From: Symbiodinium sp. CCMP2592
Lineage: Eukaryota; Sar; Dinophyceae; Suessiales; Symbiodiniaceae
Direction of reading: 5' to 3'
Assembly (NCBI GenBank): GCA_905221615.1
Contig: CAJNDT010006024.1
Location: forward strand, 861,017-925,016
DNA length: 64,000 bases
The position numbers and the translations under genes were made by a program. A model generated the notes under the pieces. It was not told where the DNA came from and did no database searches. It was given only the letters and a program-made list of their open reading frames with translations. Shown piece after piece: positions 1 to 11,420 of this stretch. Positions within the stretch are counted from its first letter, which is position 1. The number at the start of each line of letters is the position of its first letter.

Positions 1-335
1 CTTGCAGCAAATGCATGCAAGTGCACATGCACAGAAGCTGCAGCCTAGCCCCGGATGCCTTTCGAAGCACTGGCTGTGGTCCCCGTACAAGTGCAAACGT
101 AGATCAGAGCAGCCGGCCATAGTTCAACTGTAGGCCATCTGCAAATTAAACTAATTTGCCAGCAGCAGCTTTCAACCTCGCAAGTAGCACAGCCGCTCGG
201 ACAATCATGCATTGATCAGGGCCGGACGACTGAATCAATAATTGTTGTAGCTCGATCAGCAACCCTGCTGGCCTAGTCATCATCATCCTCATCTGCGGGC
301 AACGGGGCTGCATTTGGCGAGTCCTCCTTCCCGTG

Positions 336-420
336 GGTTTAGGGTTTAGGGGTTTAGGGTTTCGGGGTTAATAGGGTTTAGGGATTCAGGATTTAAGGTT
401 TAAGGGTACATTTAGGGTTG
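336..420. repeat. Degenerate TTTAGGG telomere-like tract
   Basis: Imperfect runs of gggtttaggg on the + strand. Similar short tracts recur at about 904-985, 2752-2800, 4690-4755, 6775-6860, 9195-9265, 41608-41630 and 63860-63895. They lie between exons or in intergenic DNA and carry no ORF of note. Confidence 0.8.
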
Positions 421-455
421 CACAGATTTGGATAGGGATGTTTGGGCAGGCTGCC

Positions 456-1198
456 CTAGTCCTCCTCGAGATCAGACTTTCCATCGTCTCCGGATTCAGC
501 GGCCTCCACCGTATCCTTGCTGGCCTTGGCTTTAGCCTTCCCCCTTGCTTTGGCTTTTCCTTTTGCCTTCGGGGCACCCTTGTGGCGCTTGGTTCGGCCG
601 TCCGGCCTTGGCTGTTCTCACTCCTCTCTGCTCCCTCCCTGTATCCCTCTCTCTCTCTCTCTCGATGTTTGTCTCTCTCGATGATTTTAAATAGTTCGAT
701 CACAGATTGCAGACGAGTTTCTCCGGGTCCACGCAGCCCGCACGCTCGGCTTTGATGCGAGAGTCGAAGGACCCCTTGAGCTTATGGGTATAACAGACGT
801 AGAGGCTGCCGGCCTGTTTGCCCTTCAAGCGCGGCCTGAGCTCCTTAAACCAGTTATTGCCCAAGTCCACACAGTGTGTGGCTTCCACGGGAGATTTCCT
901 GCAGTCAGGGAACGGGGGTGTAGCATTTAGGAATCTAGGGATTAAGGTTTGAGGGTTTTAGGGTTCAGGGTTGATAGGGTTGTGGTTTAGGGTCGTGGGG
1001 TTCATGGTAGGGGGGTCCAATGTCTTTATGATACCCTCGCCTTTTAGATCCTCTCTCGGCCCTCAACACTGCGAGCTGCTCCGCAGAGGAAAGCACCGGC
1101 TGGGAAGCCTCCTCCAGAACTGCCTTCTGCAGTGCTGGCAAGTCCACGGCCTGCAACGTGGCTGCTAGGGCTCGTCCTGGCTTCTTGTTGTAGGAAAC
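456..1198 (-). CDS. Hypothetical multi-exon gene with basic K/A-rich C-terminus
   Basis: Three minus-strand blocks look coding. Exon 1198-1041 starts after an AG|G acceptor, carries the peptide VSYNKKPGRALAA and ends AAAAG at a GC donor. Exon 898 downwards (to about 716) begins with G after CAG, and the two join in phase to give GSKR-KSPVEATHCVDLGNN. Exon 606-456 reads PDGRTKRHKGAPKAKGKAK and ends ESGDDGKSDLEED-stop (TAG at 458-456). The exact end of the middle exon is unresolved. The charged, lysine/alanine-rich tail followed by an acidic end suggests a nuclear or nucleic-acid binding protein, but no family is recognised. An exon around 1430-1340 (EAAAVRRRKAVGARALHA) may belong upstream. Confidence 0.5.
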
Positions 1199-1483
1199 CT
1201 CGAACTGCATGGAATCCGAACGCGACAGTGCCTAGGATGTTTAGCATGTGGGAGGCCCTCGGGCTGAACGTATCAATTATAAGATTGCAAAGGGTTTCGG
1301 GTTCAGAGTGCGTTTCCTTCGTGTTGGAAAGAAACACCCGGCTCTGTGCATGCAAGGCTCTCGCTCCAACTGCCTTGCGCCTCCTGACTGCTGCTGCTTC
1401 GGAGGCGATTGAACACCTGATCCGGATTTGGGGTTTAGCGATATACGAGCTAGATTAGACTCACTTGCATGATCCAGCCTGGG

Positions 1484-2383
1484 CCTGTACCGTCCTGTAC
1501 AAGGGTCGAAGAAGCCTCCTCCTGCTCCGACGCTTCTGCTCCATCACCGCTGCCAGGCACTATCTGCAATGCATCACTGCCCTCCTCCTGGTCCGATGCC
1601 TCATCACCACTGCCTGGCTCCATCTGCGATCCTGAGTCATTGGCCTCCTGATCATGCCCTCCTCCTTTTCCGACGCTTGCGCCTCATCGTCGCTGCCTGG
1701 CTCCATCTGCGATCCTTCCTTGTTGGCCTCCTGATCACTGCCCTCCTCCTTTTCCGATGCTTGCGCCTCATCACCTTTGCCCTGCCATCTGTGATCCTTC
1801 GCAGCTGGCCTCCTGATCACTGCCCTCCTCCTTTTCCGATGCTTGCGCCTCATCACCGCTGCCCTGCTCCATCTGTGATCCTTCCTCATTGGCCTCGTCG
1901 TCACTGCCCTCCTCCTTTTCCGATGCTTGGGCCTCATCCTCACTGCCCTGCTCCATCTGCGATCCTTCCTCGTTGGCCTCGTGATCACTGCCCTCCTCCT
2001 TTGCCGATGGTTCGGCCTCATCACCACTGCCTGGCTCCATCTGCGACCCTTCGCCGTTGGCCTCGTGATCACTGCCCTCCTCCTTTTCCGATGCCTGGGC
2101 CTCATCACTGCTGCCCTCCATCTGCAATCCTTCACCACTGGCCTCGTGATCACTGCCCTCCTCCTTTTCCGATGCCTGTGCCTCGTCACCACTGCCCTGC
2201 TCCACTTTTGACCCTTTTGTCTCCTGCACTTCTTCCTCCTCCTGTTCCTCCTGCATGTCCTGCACACAAGACGTTTGTGTGCGCAAGCTGCGGCCTCATC
2301 CCCAGCACAAGACCCAACGAGTCCTCATCCTTTGCATCGTCTTCCTCGGCTTCATCCTGCCCTTCCGAAGCAGCCTGAGGCAA
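1484..2383 (-). CDS. Acidic repeat ORF, probably frame-broken
   Basis: The minus strand encodes about seven copies of a 28-residue acidic unit of the type EGSQMEQGSGDEAQASEKEE. The main open stretch is 2286-1771. Near 1780 one copy lacks 2 nt and near 1655 another lacks 1 nt, so the unit continues in a different absolute frame between these points and then returns to the first frame, ending in GSGDGAEASEQEEASS (about 1550-1500). The upstream segment 2383-2290 is also acidic (SEGQDEAEEDDAKDEDS) in another frame, perhaps a separate exon. It is either a decayed repetitive gene or an exon pieced together by splicing. It could be part of the same gene as 456-1198. No function is assigned. Confidence 0.4.
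1600..2225. repeat. 84-bp minisatellite
   Basis: Tandem units of about 84 bp on the + strand share the core ctgccctcctccttttccga followed by gcttgggcctcatc and a variable ctccatctgcgatcc segment. Because 84 is a multiple of three, the minus strand keeps one reading frame across copies, except at two short deletions. Confidence 0.8.
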
Positions 2384-2614
2384 CTGGGTCTATACTACAT
2401 ATGGAAAATTTCTTAGGGAAAACACCACAAACCGAAAGTGTCATTTAGTATAAGAGCTGTAGAGGAACGGCTCCCGAGCTAAATGTCAGTTGTAATGAGA
2501 ACTATACAGGAGCGGAATGAAGCAAAATGGTGGGTATTGCTATTGCCTAGGTATAATTAATAACCTTGCGGATTCTTAATATTTGAATAGGATCCAGGAT
2601 GGGTTAAGGATGGC

Positions 2615-2702
2615 CTCTAGCTCCTCCATAGCCTCCTCAAGCTCCGCCTGGAACTGCTGCGCTTGAGAATCTGTGAGCTGCGTATCCAGCTGGCTGGGGT
2701 TC
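2615..2702 (-). CDS. Exon with glutamate/glutamine-rich helix
   Basis: The minus strand reads NPSQLDTQLTDSQAQQ then FQAELEEAMEELE, a typical amphipathic acidic helix. It ends at a GAG|GC donor (2615). Just upstream on the same strand, 2885-2825 carries KADRLNDMMGKV, a possible preceding exon. No family is recognised. Confidence 0.4.
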
Positions 2703-2899
2703 CGGAGGGAAGCACTCGAGCTGCTGCCCAGGGTAGCATATGGTACCAACGATCGGGTTTAGGGTTTGGGGGTTTGGGGTTTTGGGTTTAAGGTTTAGAG
2801 GAAACGGTACATCGACCCCATTAATTTGATCGAGGCCTGCGAAGCGATTGTCTAGATCTGACAACTTTCCCCATCATGTCGTTCAAGCGATCTGCCTTC

Positions 2900-4225
2900 C
2901 GTGCAAAGACAACATTCACACAGGAACACAGACACATGTGCAAGGCATAGGGACAAGAGGCCTGAAGGCTCGACCAAGCATCAACTTGAAGGTCAGGCGG
3001 ACCTAGTAAGTACTGCATGCATGCAATTTAGAATACCAAATGCAGCACCCGAGCTCGAGGCACAGCTGATGATTGTTGTTCATCTCGCGTACAATCTTAA
3101 GAAGGGATTGTCTGCTTGGACGTCTTGTGATATTCCTCGGATTGCAAACACCCAGGACTCTGGCCCAGGACCTTAAAGACCTGAACCCTGAACCCGAAAA
3201 CTTAATTAGTGGACACAATGCACCTTATGCGTGGTAATGGTTGCCTCACAGGTGCGAAGCCAGAAAAGCCTCTTTCAGCCATTGGTTCGCCTTCTTCCTG
3301 AGGTCTCCGCCTCAGATGCACATGTGTATACTAGATGTGGCTTGTACGACGCCATATATTGCAACACAGCGAATTCCAGTAGCATGCCAAAGTACCAGGG
3401 AGGAGATCGCCCCCACCCTTGCGGATCTTCTTTGGCTGTATGTGGGATACCATAGCATCCATGAGCGCCCTGTTTGGATAGATGTGCATGTCGGCTGCCC
3501 AGACAAGCACACATCGCGAATTCCATGACCCATGCAGTCAGGGTGCTTGGCCGAAGCAGGTAGATCATCCTTGCATTTCTTGGGTGGCGGCATTGCCTCG
3601 GATTCAGGACTATGTTTCCTAAAGCAGGAAAACACAAAGTGAAAGCATGCACGTAACGACTGCATGCAAACGAGAAGCCAAAAGCTACGCAGCACGATCA
3701 AAATGATCGGCACGGAAAATTGCAGGATTTGCAGGAGCGGATATACAATACTGTTCTACTATGTTTGAAGCAGATGCTGTGTAGAGCAGCCGACAACTGA
3801 AGTGGAACTATGCTGAGAGTTCAAACCTGAGGCTGCCAGCATGCTTGCAAAAGTGAGCTCCTATACTGCACTGTAGATATTGTCACATGCTCAACTGCAC
3901 CCCGAGCTTGAAACATCAACAGGCACGGCCAGTGCTGTCGATGCAGACATACACACAAGTCACACAAGGCACTCGGATCCCGGAGAAATGAACACCTGCA
4001 TTTGTCCTTCTCCCGGCTGTAGCAAGTCAGTCCGTCTGCAGCCATACCGAACGAGATCATTGATTCACCAGATAGAAAAAATGCCGTCGAGACATGCATG
4101 TATATGCACATGTGCACAGAAGGCACCAAATAGGATGTCCCAGTGACGGGCCAGATCCATTCCCTCGTAGACCACGTCCGTTTAGCCTAGGGATTGAAGA
4201 TATACTGGCATGCCACACATGCACG
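2900..4225. other. No firm gene; weak ORFs only
   Basis: Several ORFs of 60-130 codons overlap on both strands. The segment about 3625-3540 on the minus strand (SPESEAMPPPKKCKDDLPAS) has exon-like composition, but its frame and splice sites are not settled. No repeat family or RNA gene was recognised. Confidence 0.4.
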
Positions 4226-4226
4226 A

Positions 4227-4397
4227 TCTATATTGAAACTGGGCCACTCCTGAGATCATCCGGAATCCCAGCAGCCAGGGCCCCACCGGCCAAATAAAAT
4301 ATAGCATATGCCAAAATTTTGGAAGCCTCGGATCCATGCATGACACGTGCTGCTCACACACACACCTGCCTACACAGCTACACTAATTTTTGTGGCG
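4227..4397 (+). repeat. 170-bp direct repeat, copy 1
   Basis: The block running from gatctatattgaa through cctgagatcatccggaatcc, gcatatgccaaaattttgga and ggatccatgcatgacac to tttttgtggcg is repeated 270 bp downstream at 4497-4667 with small differences. Confidence 0.85.
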
Positions 4398-4496
4398 TGG
4401 TCACCTGATCCATACCGCAGCAGCCATAGCAGCATAATATCAGTGCCACCCGTCCGTCATAATAAATATCCATCCTGCTGCAGGCCGGGTTTTCTT

Positions 4497-4667
4497 GGAT
4501 CTATATTGAACGTGGGGCGCTCCTGAGATCATCCGGAATCCCAGCAACCAGGGCCGCACCGGCCAAATATAACATAGCATATGCCAAATTTTGGAAGCCT
4601 CGGATCCATGCATGACACCTGCTGCTCGCACACACCTGCCTACACAGCTACACCATTTTTTGTGGCG
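4497..4667 (+). repeat. 170-bp direct repeat, copy 2
   Basis: Second copy of the 4227-4397 block. The unique DNA between them (4398-4496) has no evident gene. The arrangement looks like a local segmental duplication. Confidence 0.85.
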
Positions 4668-4699
4668 GTGATCGATATGGGGTTTTATATATATAGGGC

Positions 4700-6080
4700 T
4701 TAGGGTTTAGGCTGTATGGCTTAGGGTTTAGGACTTTAAGGTTCAGAGTTTAGGGCAGCACCGCCACGACCCCGTGGGTACTGATCACCAGACATGCCCC
4801 AAACCCAAGCCTTGGATCACGGACCAAATTCCGGGAATCTAGCGATAGCCATCTCATTCTCCTCAGTCTCATCGATCACCACCTGAAGTAGGCAACATGG
4901 CCCAGGGTTGAGATTACTGTAGCCGCGTGGGTTCTCCGGTCAAGGGGGCTTGAACAGGCTTAATTGTCGATCGGGGCTGGGCTTGTCACAGGTGACGATT
5001 CTAAATTTTCGGGTCTAGCTCTTGGGTATAAATTTGAGGATCTCGATTGGGTCTAGGTATGGGGATTCATGGGGGCTCGAACCTGAGGCTCGGGATGATT
5101 ACAGCCCTGTATTTTCAAGACGAAGCTTTAAACCCTAAACCCAGCTTACCACAACGGTTCACCTTTCAATCCCAAGCCCTTACCCTAGCCCTCGTTCCTT
5201 TGTTTTGATGACCCCTGCCAACACATACGGTCTCGTTGCGTCGGGGGTTTATGGGAGTTTGTGATGGGGGTTTAGGGCATTTAGGGTCAAAGCTCTCGGG
5301 TATCAGGGTTGCGATGTAGCCCTTGGGGTCTCGGGTTAAAGGGGGGCTGGAACAGGCCCGAGGCCTGAGCCCTAATTCATCAGACCTCAACCCCGAACCG
5401 AGCAAAACCAGCATAAACCCCTGGATCTATATATATATATACACACACATATACAGCATCGTTGTTCGTCCCCATCTCGTTCCTGATCAGCAATTTGAAA
5501 CGGGGGGGTAATTGGATTTCCTAACTTCCGGTGCTCACTTCGAATGCACATGGCTTCTCCTCAACTGGCTTCTGCAACAGAAACCCGCAGACCCTTCGAC
5601 ACCGCAATCAACCGCGCCTCACACTGGCATCCTCCGCGCTCTCATCGGCAGCATCATGCAGTCTGCAGCATTGTTGGGTTTGATAGGGGCCCGGGTTCAA
5701 TTAATATTTTTCTAAAGCCGATTTCCTACCGGAAAGTAAATTAGCCACAAGCCTAGAACCTAGCCAAGAGAGCTGTAGGGAATTCTGCATGGGCGGGATG
5801 ATTCGGGTAAAAGGGTTTCGGGTACATTCTGACACCCAGGCCCCCAAACTTTAAAACACTATAGCAATCAGGGTGGGACGGTAGGGTGAATGGGTTTCGG
5901 GCCCAGTCTAAACCCAAAGTCCATGATACGAAAACCGCAATCTCCTATGCTCATGAAATCCGAAATCCTACAACCTACGAAGTGAGCTGGGGTGAATAGG
6001 TGGGTCGATCTCAGGCACCATATTCGTAAAGTTAGGAACCTACGAGTCGAGCGCCCAAAGCCTAAGAGCCGAAGCTGGGT
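4700..6080. other. Gene-poor stretch with telomere-like and gene-unlike sequence
   Basis: Contains degenerate TTTAGGG-like tracts, a short TA/CA run near 5425-5455, and overlapping weak ORFs at 5512-5744. No exon could be supported. Confidence 0.4.
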
Positions 6081-6100
6081 ATTTCGAGTCTATCAAAAAA

Positions 6101-6640
6101 ACCCACAGCCCTAACACCCTAAAGCTTAAAACGCCCGAGCTTTGGCAAGGGGTTCGAGGAACCGCTTAGGGTGAAGGGGTTTCGGGTCTATTTAAATAGA
6201 CCCACAGCCCTAGCACCCTAGAGCTTAGAACGCCCGAGCTAAGGCAAGTGGTTCGAGGAACCGCTTAGGGTGAAGGGGTTTCGGGTCTATTTTGAAAAAA
6301 CCCACAGCCCTAGCACCCTAAAGCTTAAAACATCCGAGCTAAGGCAAGGGGTTCGAGGAACCGCTTAGGGTGAAGGGGTTTCGGGTCTATTTTAAAAAAA
6401 ACCACAGCCCTAGCACCCTAAAGCTTAAAACACCCGAGCTAAGGCAAGGGGTTCGGGGAACCGGTTAGGGTGAAGAGGTTTCGGGTCTATTTAAAAAAAA
6501 ACCCACAGCCCTAGCACCCTAAAGCTTAAAACACCCGAGCTAAGGCAAGGGGCTCGGGGAACCGGTTAGGGTGAAGAGGTTTCGGGTCGATAACAAAAAA
6601 CCACAACCCTAAAATCTAAAACACCCGAGCTTGAGGTAGT
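6101..6640 (+). repeat. Tandem repeat, about 100-bp unit, 5+ copies
   Basis: The unit contains cccacagccctagcacccta, aagcttaaaacacccgagct, aaggcaaggggttcg and accgcttagggtgaaggggt. Copies start near 6101, 6200, 6300, 6401, 6501 and a degenerate one at 6601. Variation is concentrated in the A-run before each unit start. Confidence 0.9.
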
Positions 6641-6649
6641 ATTTTAATC

Positions 6650-8160
6650 CCTTAAACCGACTAAAGCCATCTCAGGCTGGCCTGAAGATGGGCTCGTCCA
6701 TGAACCACCGGCGGTCATCGTCGCTGCTGCTGGTGGGCCTGCAGAGCACGTCGGATTATAAGTATATTTATGAAGTTAAGCCCTTAAGTCCTAAACCCTA
6801 AACGGGCTTATAGGGATTAGGGTCGGGTCGGCTGGTCGCGGTTTGGCTTCGGCCTCTTTACAAGTAGGGTTTAATGGGGTTGACTAGGGAGACTGGGTTC
6901 GTGGCTTATACTAAACTAAACTCGCCTACAACCAAATCTAAACCTCCCGCGGGGCGCTTGCTTTTGGAGGGAGTTTACGTCTACTGGTTCTAAACCACAA
7001 AACCCTGAATTCTCGTTGTCAACATGAATGGTCGTTCCGGATCCCTTTAGGTACCCTTGGCTTTCAGGGCATTGGATCCACCGGAGAGGCGATGGTAGCA
7101 GCACTGTCGAAATCCCATGTGCAACGACTTTGCAGATCGAACAGGTTGTAAGGCAACAAGGCCAAGACAAAAAAAACCTAAACCCTCGACCCTCAATCGA
7201 TCTCGGGACGGGCTGATCAGGTGGATTGCTTTAGAAAGTAGTGCAGTGATCAAACCCCCATTAACAACTAACCAGGCTTGGCCTGCCGGTTCCGGAATTT
7301 AGGATTTGGGGTTCCGGGTTTGGGGTTTGGAGTCCTACCCTTTGGGGGTCTCGGGTTTAGCGTCCTACCCTTAATTTTTGGCCGTTCCGGTGAAGGGTAT
7401 TGCGAATTCGGGGTTTAGGGTTTATGGTTCGATCAAGGTTGTGATTCTCAAACCTGAATCTTTACGTGCAAATCGTTCACCTTAAGCAGAAGTCTGAAAC
7501 CCTAAAGCCCTCAACCCGACAGCATCCACCATCCGAAACAGAAGCTCGAAACCCGAAGCAGAAGCTCGAAACCCAACTCGATTACCTAAACCTTAAGAAA
7601 TCTGGAACCCTACCCCCCCACCTGAAATTACATAAGCAATTAAACCCTCAAACCGGTTCTATCCGAAGCCGAAATAAAGAGCCCAACTCAAGACAGTTCC
7701 ACTTTCACACTCAGCCTCAAGACCTAAACCCCAAACCCGAACTAACCCGTACCCCTGACTCCCAAACCCCAAACTCCCACAACCCCGACTCCTAAAACCC
7801 TCCCTATGCCCTGAAAGGCCCTTTGGAAAAGGACAAGAACATTCCACTTGAAACCCAGACCCTGATCCAAAGCCTATAAACCCGAACCCGAACCTAAATA
7901 CCCCAACAATTGCAGCCTCAACCTAAGCTCCGAAACCCGCCGGTTATTTGCTACTTAAAGTATGAAACCTAACACCCGAAATCCCGGCATATGTATCCCG
8001 AAGCCAGGAATCCTAACAGCCCGAATTGCTAACACCCCTATCACTATATATACCCGGACCCGGATCCGAACTTCAATACGACCTGCTGGCCTTGCCACTG
8101 CGTCGCACGAAGATCCAGCCGCCTGCAGCAGCTAAGGTATGATACTGCTACGTCTCACAT
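6650..8160. repeat. Degenerate telomere-like field with strand switch
   Basis: Up to about 7440 the + strand is rich in G-strand tracts (ggtttggggtttgg, gggtttagggttt). From about 7440 to 7960 it is rich in the C-strand form (aaaccctaaa, cccgaaac, cctaaacc). No convincing exon; the ORFs at 6916-7302 and 7466-7847 are low-complexity products of these tracts. Confidence 0.6.
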
Positions 8161-8829
8161 GCACTGTAGCCGGGATTCACTCGACGTGCAAAAAAATCTC
8201 AGCAGGATTCCATATACCAAACCACGGGCGGAAGTAAACCGAACCCTGGAAGTGGTATACCCCACACAGCACATCCGGCCTCGACCATCCTTCGCTGTCT
8301 TTTTGGCACGGGCTCCTGCGCACAGCTGGGGGGTTCGTTTCTGTTTAGGCTGTGCTTTCAGCTACCGAGCCTCCGATAAGATCAGCCTTCCAAGAACCAG
8401 GGCTTTCCAAGCATTGAGCTCCTGGGCACCAGGGTGTATGTGCATAGGGGGGCGTACGGTCTTATTATAGAACAGTGGACCGACAAAATTTGCTGCTGAT
8501 ACGCCGAGGTTCCACTAGCCACTTGGATCGGGGTTGGACGTGGTCGTGTCTTGGTGGTGCAGGGACCGTAATCGCGGCATCCTTTACGAGCTGGGAGTCT
8601 ATGATGGTACTGATTTCATTGAGTCGCACGGCTTTTTCCTCGATCCAGCTGTGGCTGGACATGGCGAAAACCCTGAATCTTGGGCCCATATAATGCCACG
8701 TGGAGCACACTGGACAGAAAACAAGACAGTTAAGGGACTTCAAGCTATAGGGACAGAAAACACATCAGTTACGGGACTTTTCGCTACTGTAACACATGTA
8801 GACCCCCAACCCATCACTTAGAAGACCCT

Positions 8830-9030
8830 GGTATATATATATATATATGTTTATTTATTTAACATGTCTATATCTGCGTCTGTAAACATGGATGGACCGA
8901 CGGAGAGAATGATGGATCGATGCATGCATGCATGATGTATGCATGGACGTAGGATGTGTGTACGAACGTACGTAGGCAGGCAGGTATGTATGTATGTGTA
9001 CTTACAAGTACTTATGTATGTAGGTGTGTT
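8830..9030. repeat. Microsatellite cluster (TA, GCAT, GTAT)
   Basis: A (TA)n run at 8830-8848 is followed by imperfect atgcatgcatg and tatgtatgtatg runs. No gene is seen in 8150-9370. Confidence 0.8.
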
Positions 9031-9379
9031 TGTAGGAAGTTAGGTCGGAAGTCAAAAGGGTAATTATCAATTCTACGAGCGTGTCTGTGTGCGCATGTGT
9101 ACCTATCATCCATGCTTGCTAGCGTCAGCGGGGCATCTTCAGTGCCGTCCGGAAAGACCTTAGCACTGGGGCATGCCCAGTCAGATTTCAATACACTCAG
9201 GGTTTTGGGCTCTGGGTTTGGTCTATGTTCGGGGCTTTGGGGCTAAATTAGGGTTTCAGGGTTACAGATTCGGAGGAACGTCCCCAAGAGCACAGCACCG
9301 CCAACATGCCAGTGTAGCTGCAAATTGCTGCAACATGCCCTAAACATCCCTAACACCTAAACACCCATCACTTCCGCAT

Positions 9380-9700
9380 CTAAGTGGCCTCCACCCAAAG
9401 GAGGAAACCTTGGAGATCCGCAGATGTCTGGATCTCGAAGTCAAAGCTCCGATGTTGCTTCAGCATCTCATCCTGATCGGAAAATGCACATCTGCACTGA
9501 AGCTGGAAGCTCGTGCGACGTCCTCCATAAAATTGGGAAGATGCATGCATTCTGTAGGTAGGTAGGCATGTAGCTATACACACACATAGTGAATGACTCA
9601 ATGCCTGAGTGAACAGCATGCAGTCGGCCTTCCACTCGTTGAAGTCATACGCCTCCAACGTCTCCGCTTCTGAAAGTGCCAGCCTCCGAGAACTGGGTTC
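9380..9700 (-). CDS. Hypothetical protein, last two exons
   Basis: The upstream exon (about 9690-9600) reads RRLALSEAETLEAYDFNEW then KADCMLFTQ before a CAG|GC donor candidate. The terminal exon (about 9536-9380) reads FQLQCRCAFSDQDEMLKQH and ends DLQGFLLWVEAT-stop at 9380. The intron between them is low-complexity and open in frame by chance. Exact boundaries are not resolved. No domain is recognised. Confidence 0.5.
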   Translation of the reverse strand, partial: EPSSRRLALSEAETLEAYDFNEWKADCMLFTQALSHSLCVCIATCLPTYRMHASSQFYGGRRTSFQLQCRCAFSDQDEMLKQHRSFDFEIQTSADLQGFLLWVEAT

Positions 9701-10019
9701 TTGTTCAGGAACTTCATGTAAGTTACCATAATCGTGTGTAATGTATAAGAAGGTTCCTTATTATGGCAACTTAAATAAGACCCCTTAACAGGAACCCAGC
9801 AGAACGTGATCAAATCGGTTATGGCTAGTGCTGGTTGCTGCAAAGCTGACTGTGGAGGTTGGGGAGACATGACTCGAGGCGAAACTCTTTCCTGCTACAG
9901 TTCAGGCGGGCTTCTGCTTAGGACTCGGCCCCGACACATTGGCTTCAGCCATTGCCTTTCATAGCGCGCATCACTGCCCAGGAGCCACAGGCCCGGCGGC
10001 ACTGCACCTCCGAAGAACA

Positions 10020-10070
10020 CGGTTGTGACGGTTGTGAGGAGGAGGAGGAGGAGGAGGAGGATCGTGCCAA
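10020..10070. repeat. (GGA)n tract
   Basis: gaggaggaggaggaggagga run. Around it (9700-11200) only weak ORFs exist, for example + strand 10306-10500 (HVFTFPTADVTSLGFVSAP), which is a low-confidence exon candidate. Confidence 0.6.
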
Positions 10071-11224
10071 CATACTCTCGTGGCCTTGACCTCCCACGTG
10101 CTTATGGCATGACCTCAAAGTGACGCCAAACGAGCCCGTGACACTCACAGCAGCAGCTCTTGGTGTCCAGTGCGGTCTTTCAAACAGACTGGCTCAACAT
10201 CGGCCCCCGATGAGCCTACAGGATCCCACAAGACCTGCAGAACCCCAAACCCAAAGAGAAGTTTAATAGAAAGCCCCCAATTAGAGAATCGCGGTCGTAG
10301 GTCCGTTGCCTTCCTGTCCCCAGGGTGGAATTGTCACCGGCATGAAGCATGTCTTCACCTTTCCGACAGCAGACGTGACAAGCCTGGGTTTTGTATCTGC
10401 TCCCTGTGATTTGATGACGCTTTGGGTTGTCGGGCGCTTGTTCAACAAGGATGGCTTGGCTCGAGTCTCGGGCAAACATGACTTGAAAAGAGATAGCTAG
10501 CAGGATTCACGGCTCGCTCTGTCCAACCGTCTTGTCCTGCTGCGATCTTGCTTGCGGAACCGTCAAGCCTGAAGCTTCTGGCCGACGAAAACTACCCCTA
10601 CCTCCTAGATCCGAGAAGCTCCCTGCTCCAACAACAAAAGCCCTACGTTGCTCATCAGATCGCTTCGCTGAGTCCCAATGCCACTGCTTAATTACTAGTA
10701 ACCCCTATGTACAGAAACCTTCATCGTACCCTTATAGTTCATTTGTAGCAACCCATTATAGTGACCCTCATAATCCGTATTCAGACTGCCTGGCCGGGTA
10801 TCCACTGTGAAGTCGGCCCGCACAGCCGTCCCCGGGCATCCAGAAAGGTGCTCACCTCGCCATCGGTCTGACATATGTACCAGTTACTAGTCAGGCTACT
10901 AGAGTTATTTTAAGAATTACTCTAGGGGTGACAATTCCGTTGCTACGGTGGGTCATGGCTTTCATGTGCGACAAACTTTGAGCCCGGAGCTTGACATGCT
11001 TGTCATGTGTGCCAATCCTAGAGCCCAGGGATTTCGGATATCCAGAACATGTTTGTCGGTTTCAGGCACGGCAAATTTGTCATGGCGCTGTAGTCATGAT
11101 GATAAAATCGTGAAGCCGCGCGCAGCAGTCAACCTGCTACATATGTGAAAAGACTCGGCTCGCGGTTGCAGGTGGTTTCTGTTCGGGAATTGTGTAAGAA
11201 TTGCAGGCTCCAGTAATTATTCTG

Positions 11225-11420
11225 CATGGCTCAATGCAAATAGCTGCAGGAAGTTTCGGCGCAGCCACATATTCACACAACCAGCCCCACCAGCGCGAGC
11301 GACAACAGCGAAAACTTGCGCTGTCAGGCATGCAGCCATGTACTCGTTGGCTGCCCAATCGCCGATAGTTTCCATAACAACTACCTCGGCCGTGGCACCG
11401 ACGGCTCTGTATGGCAAAAG
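11225..11420 (-). CDS. Exon, unidentified protein
   Basis: The minus-strand frame reads AVGATAEVVVMETIGDWAAN then EYMAACLTAQVFAVV and is alanine/valine-rich with normal codon composition. The competing frame is rich in R/C/W and less protein-like. Splice ends are not fixed. No family is recognised. Confidence 0.45.

Noticed and set aside
6101-6640. CRISPR-like array
   Set aside because: Units of about 100 bp are tandemly repeated without unique spacers, and the DNA is eukaryotic.
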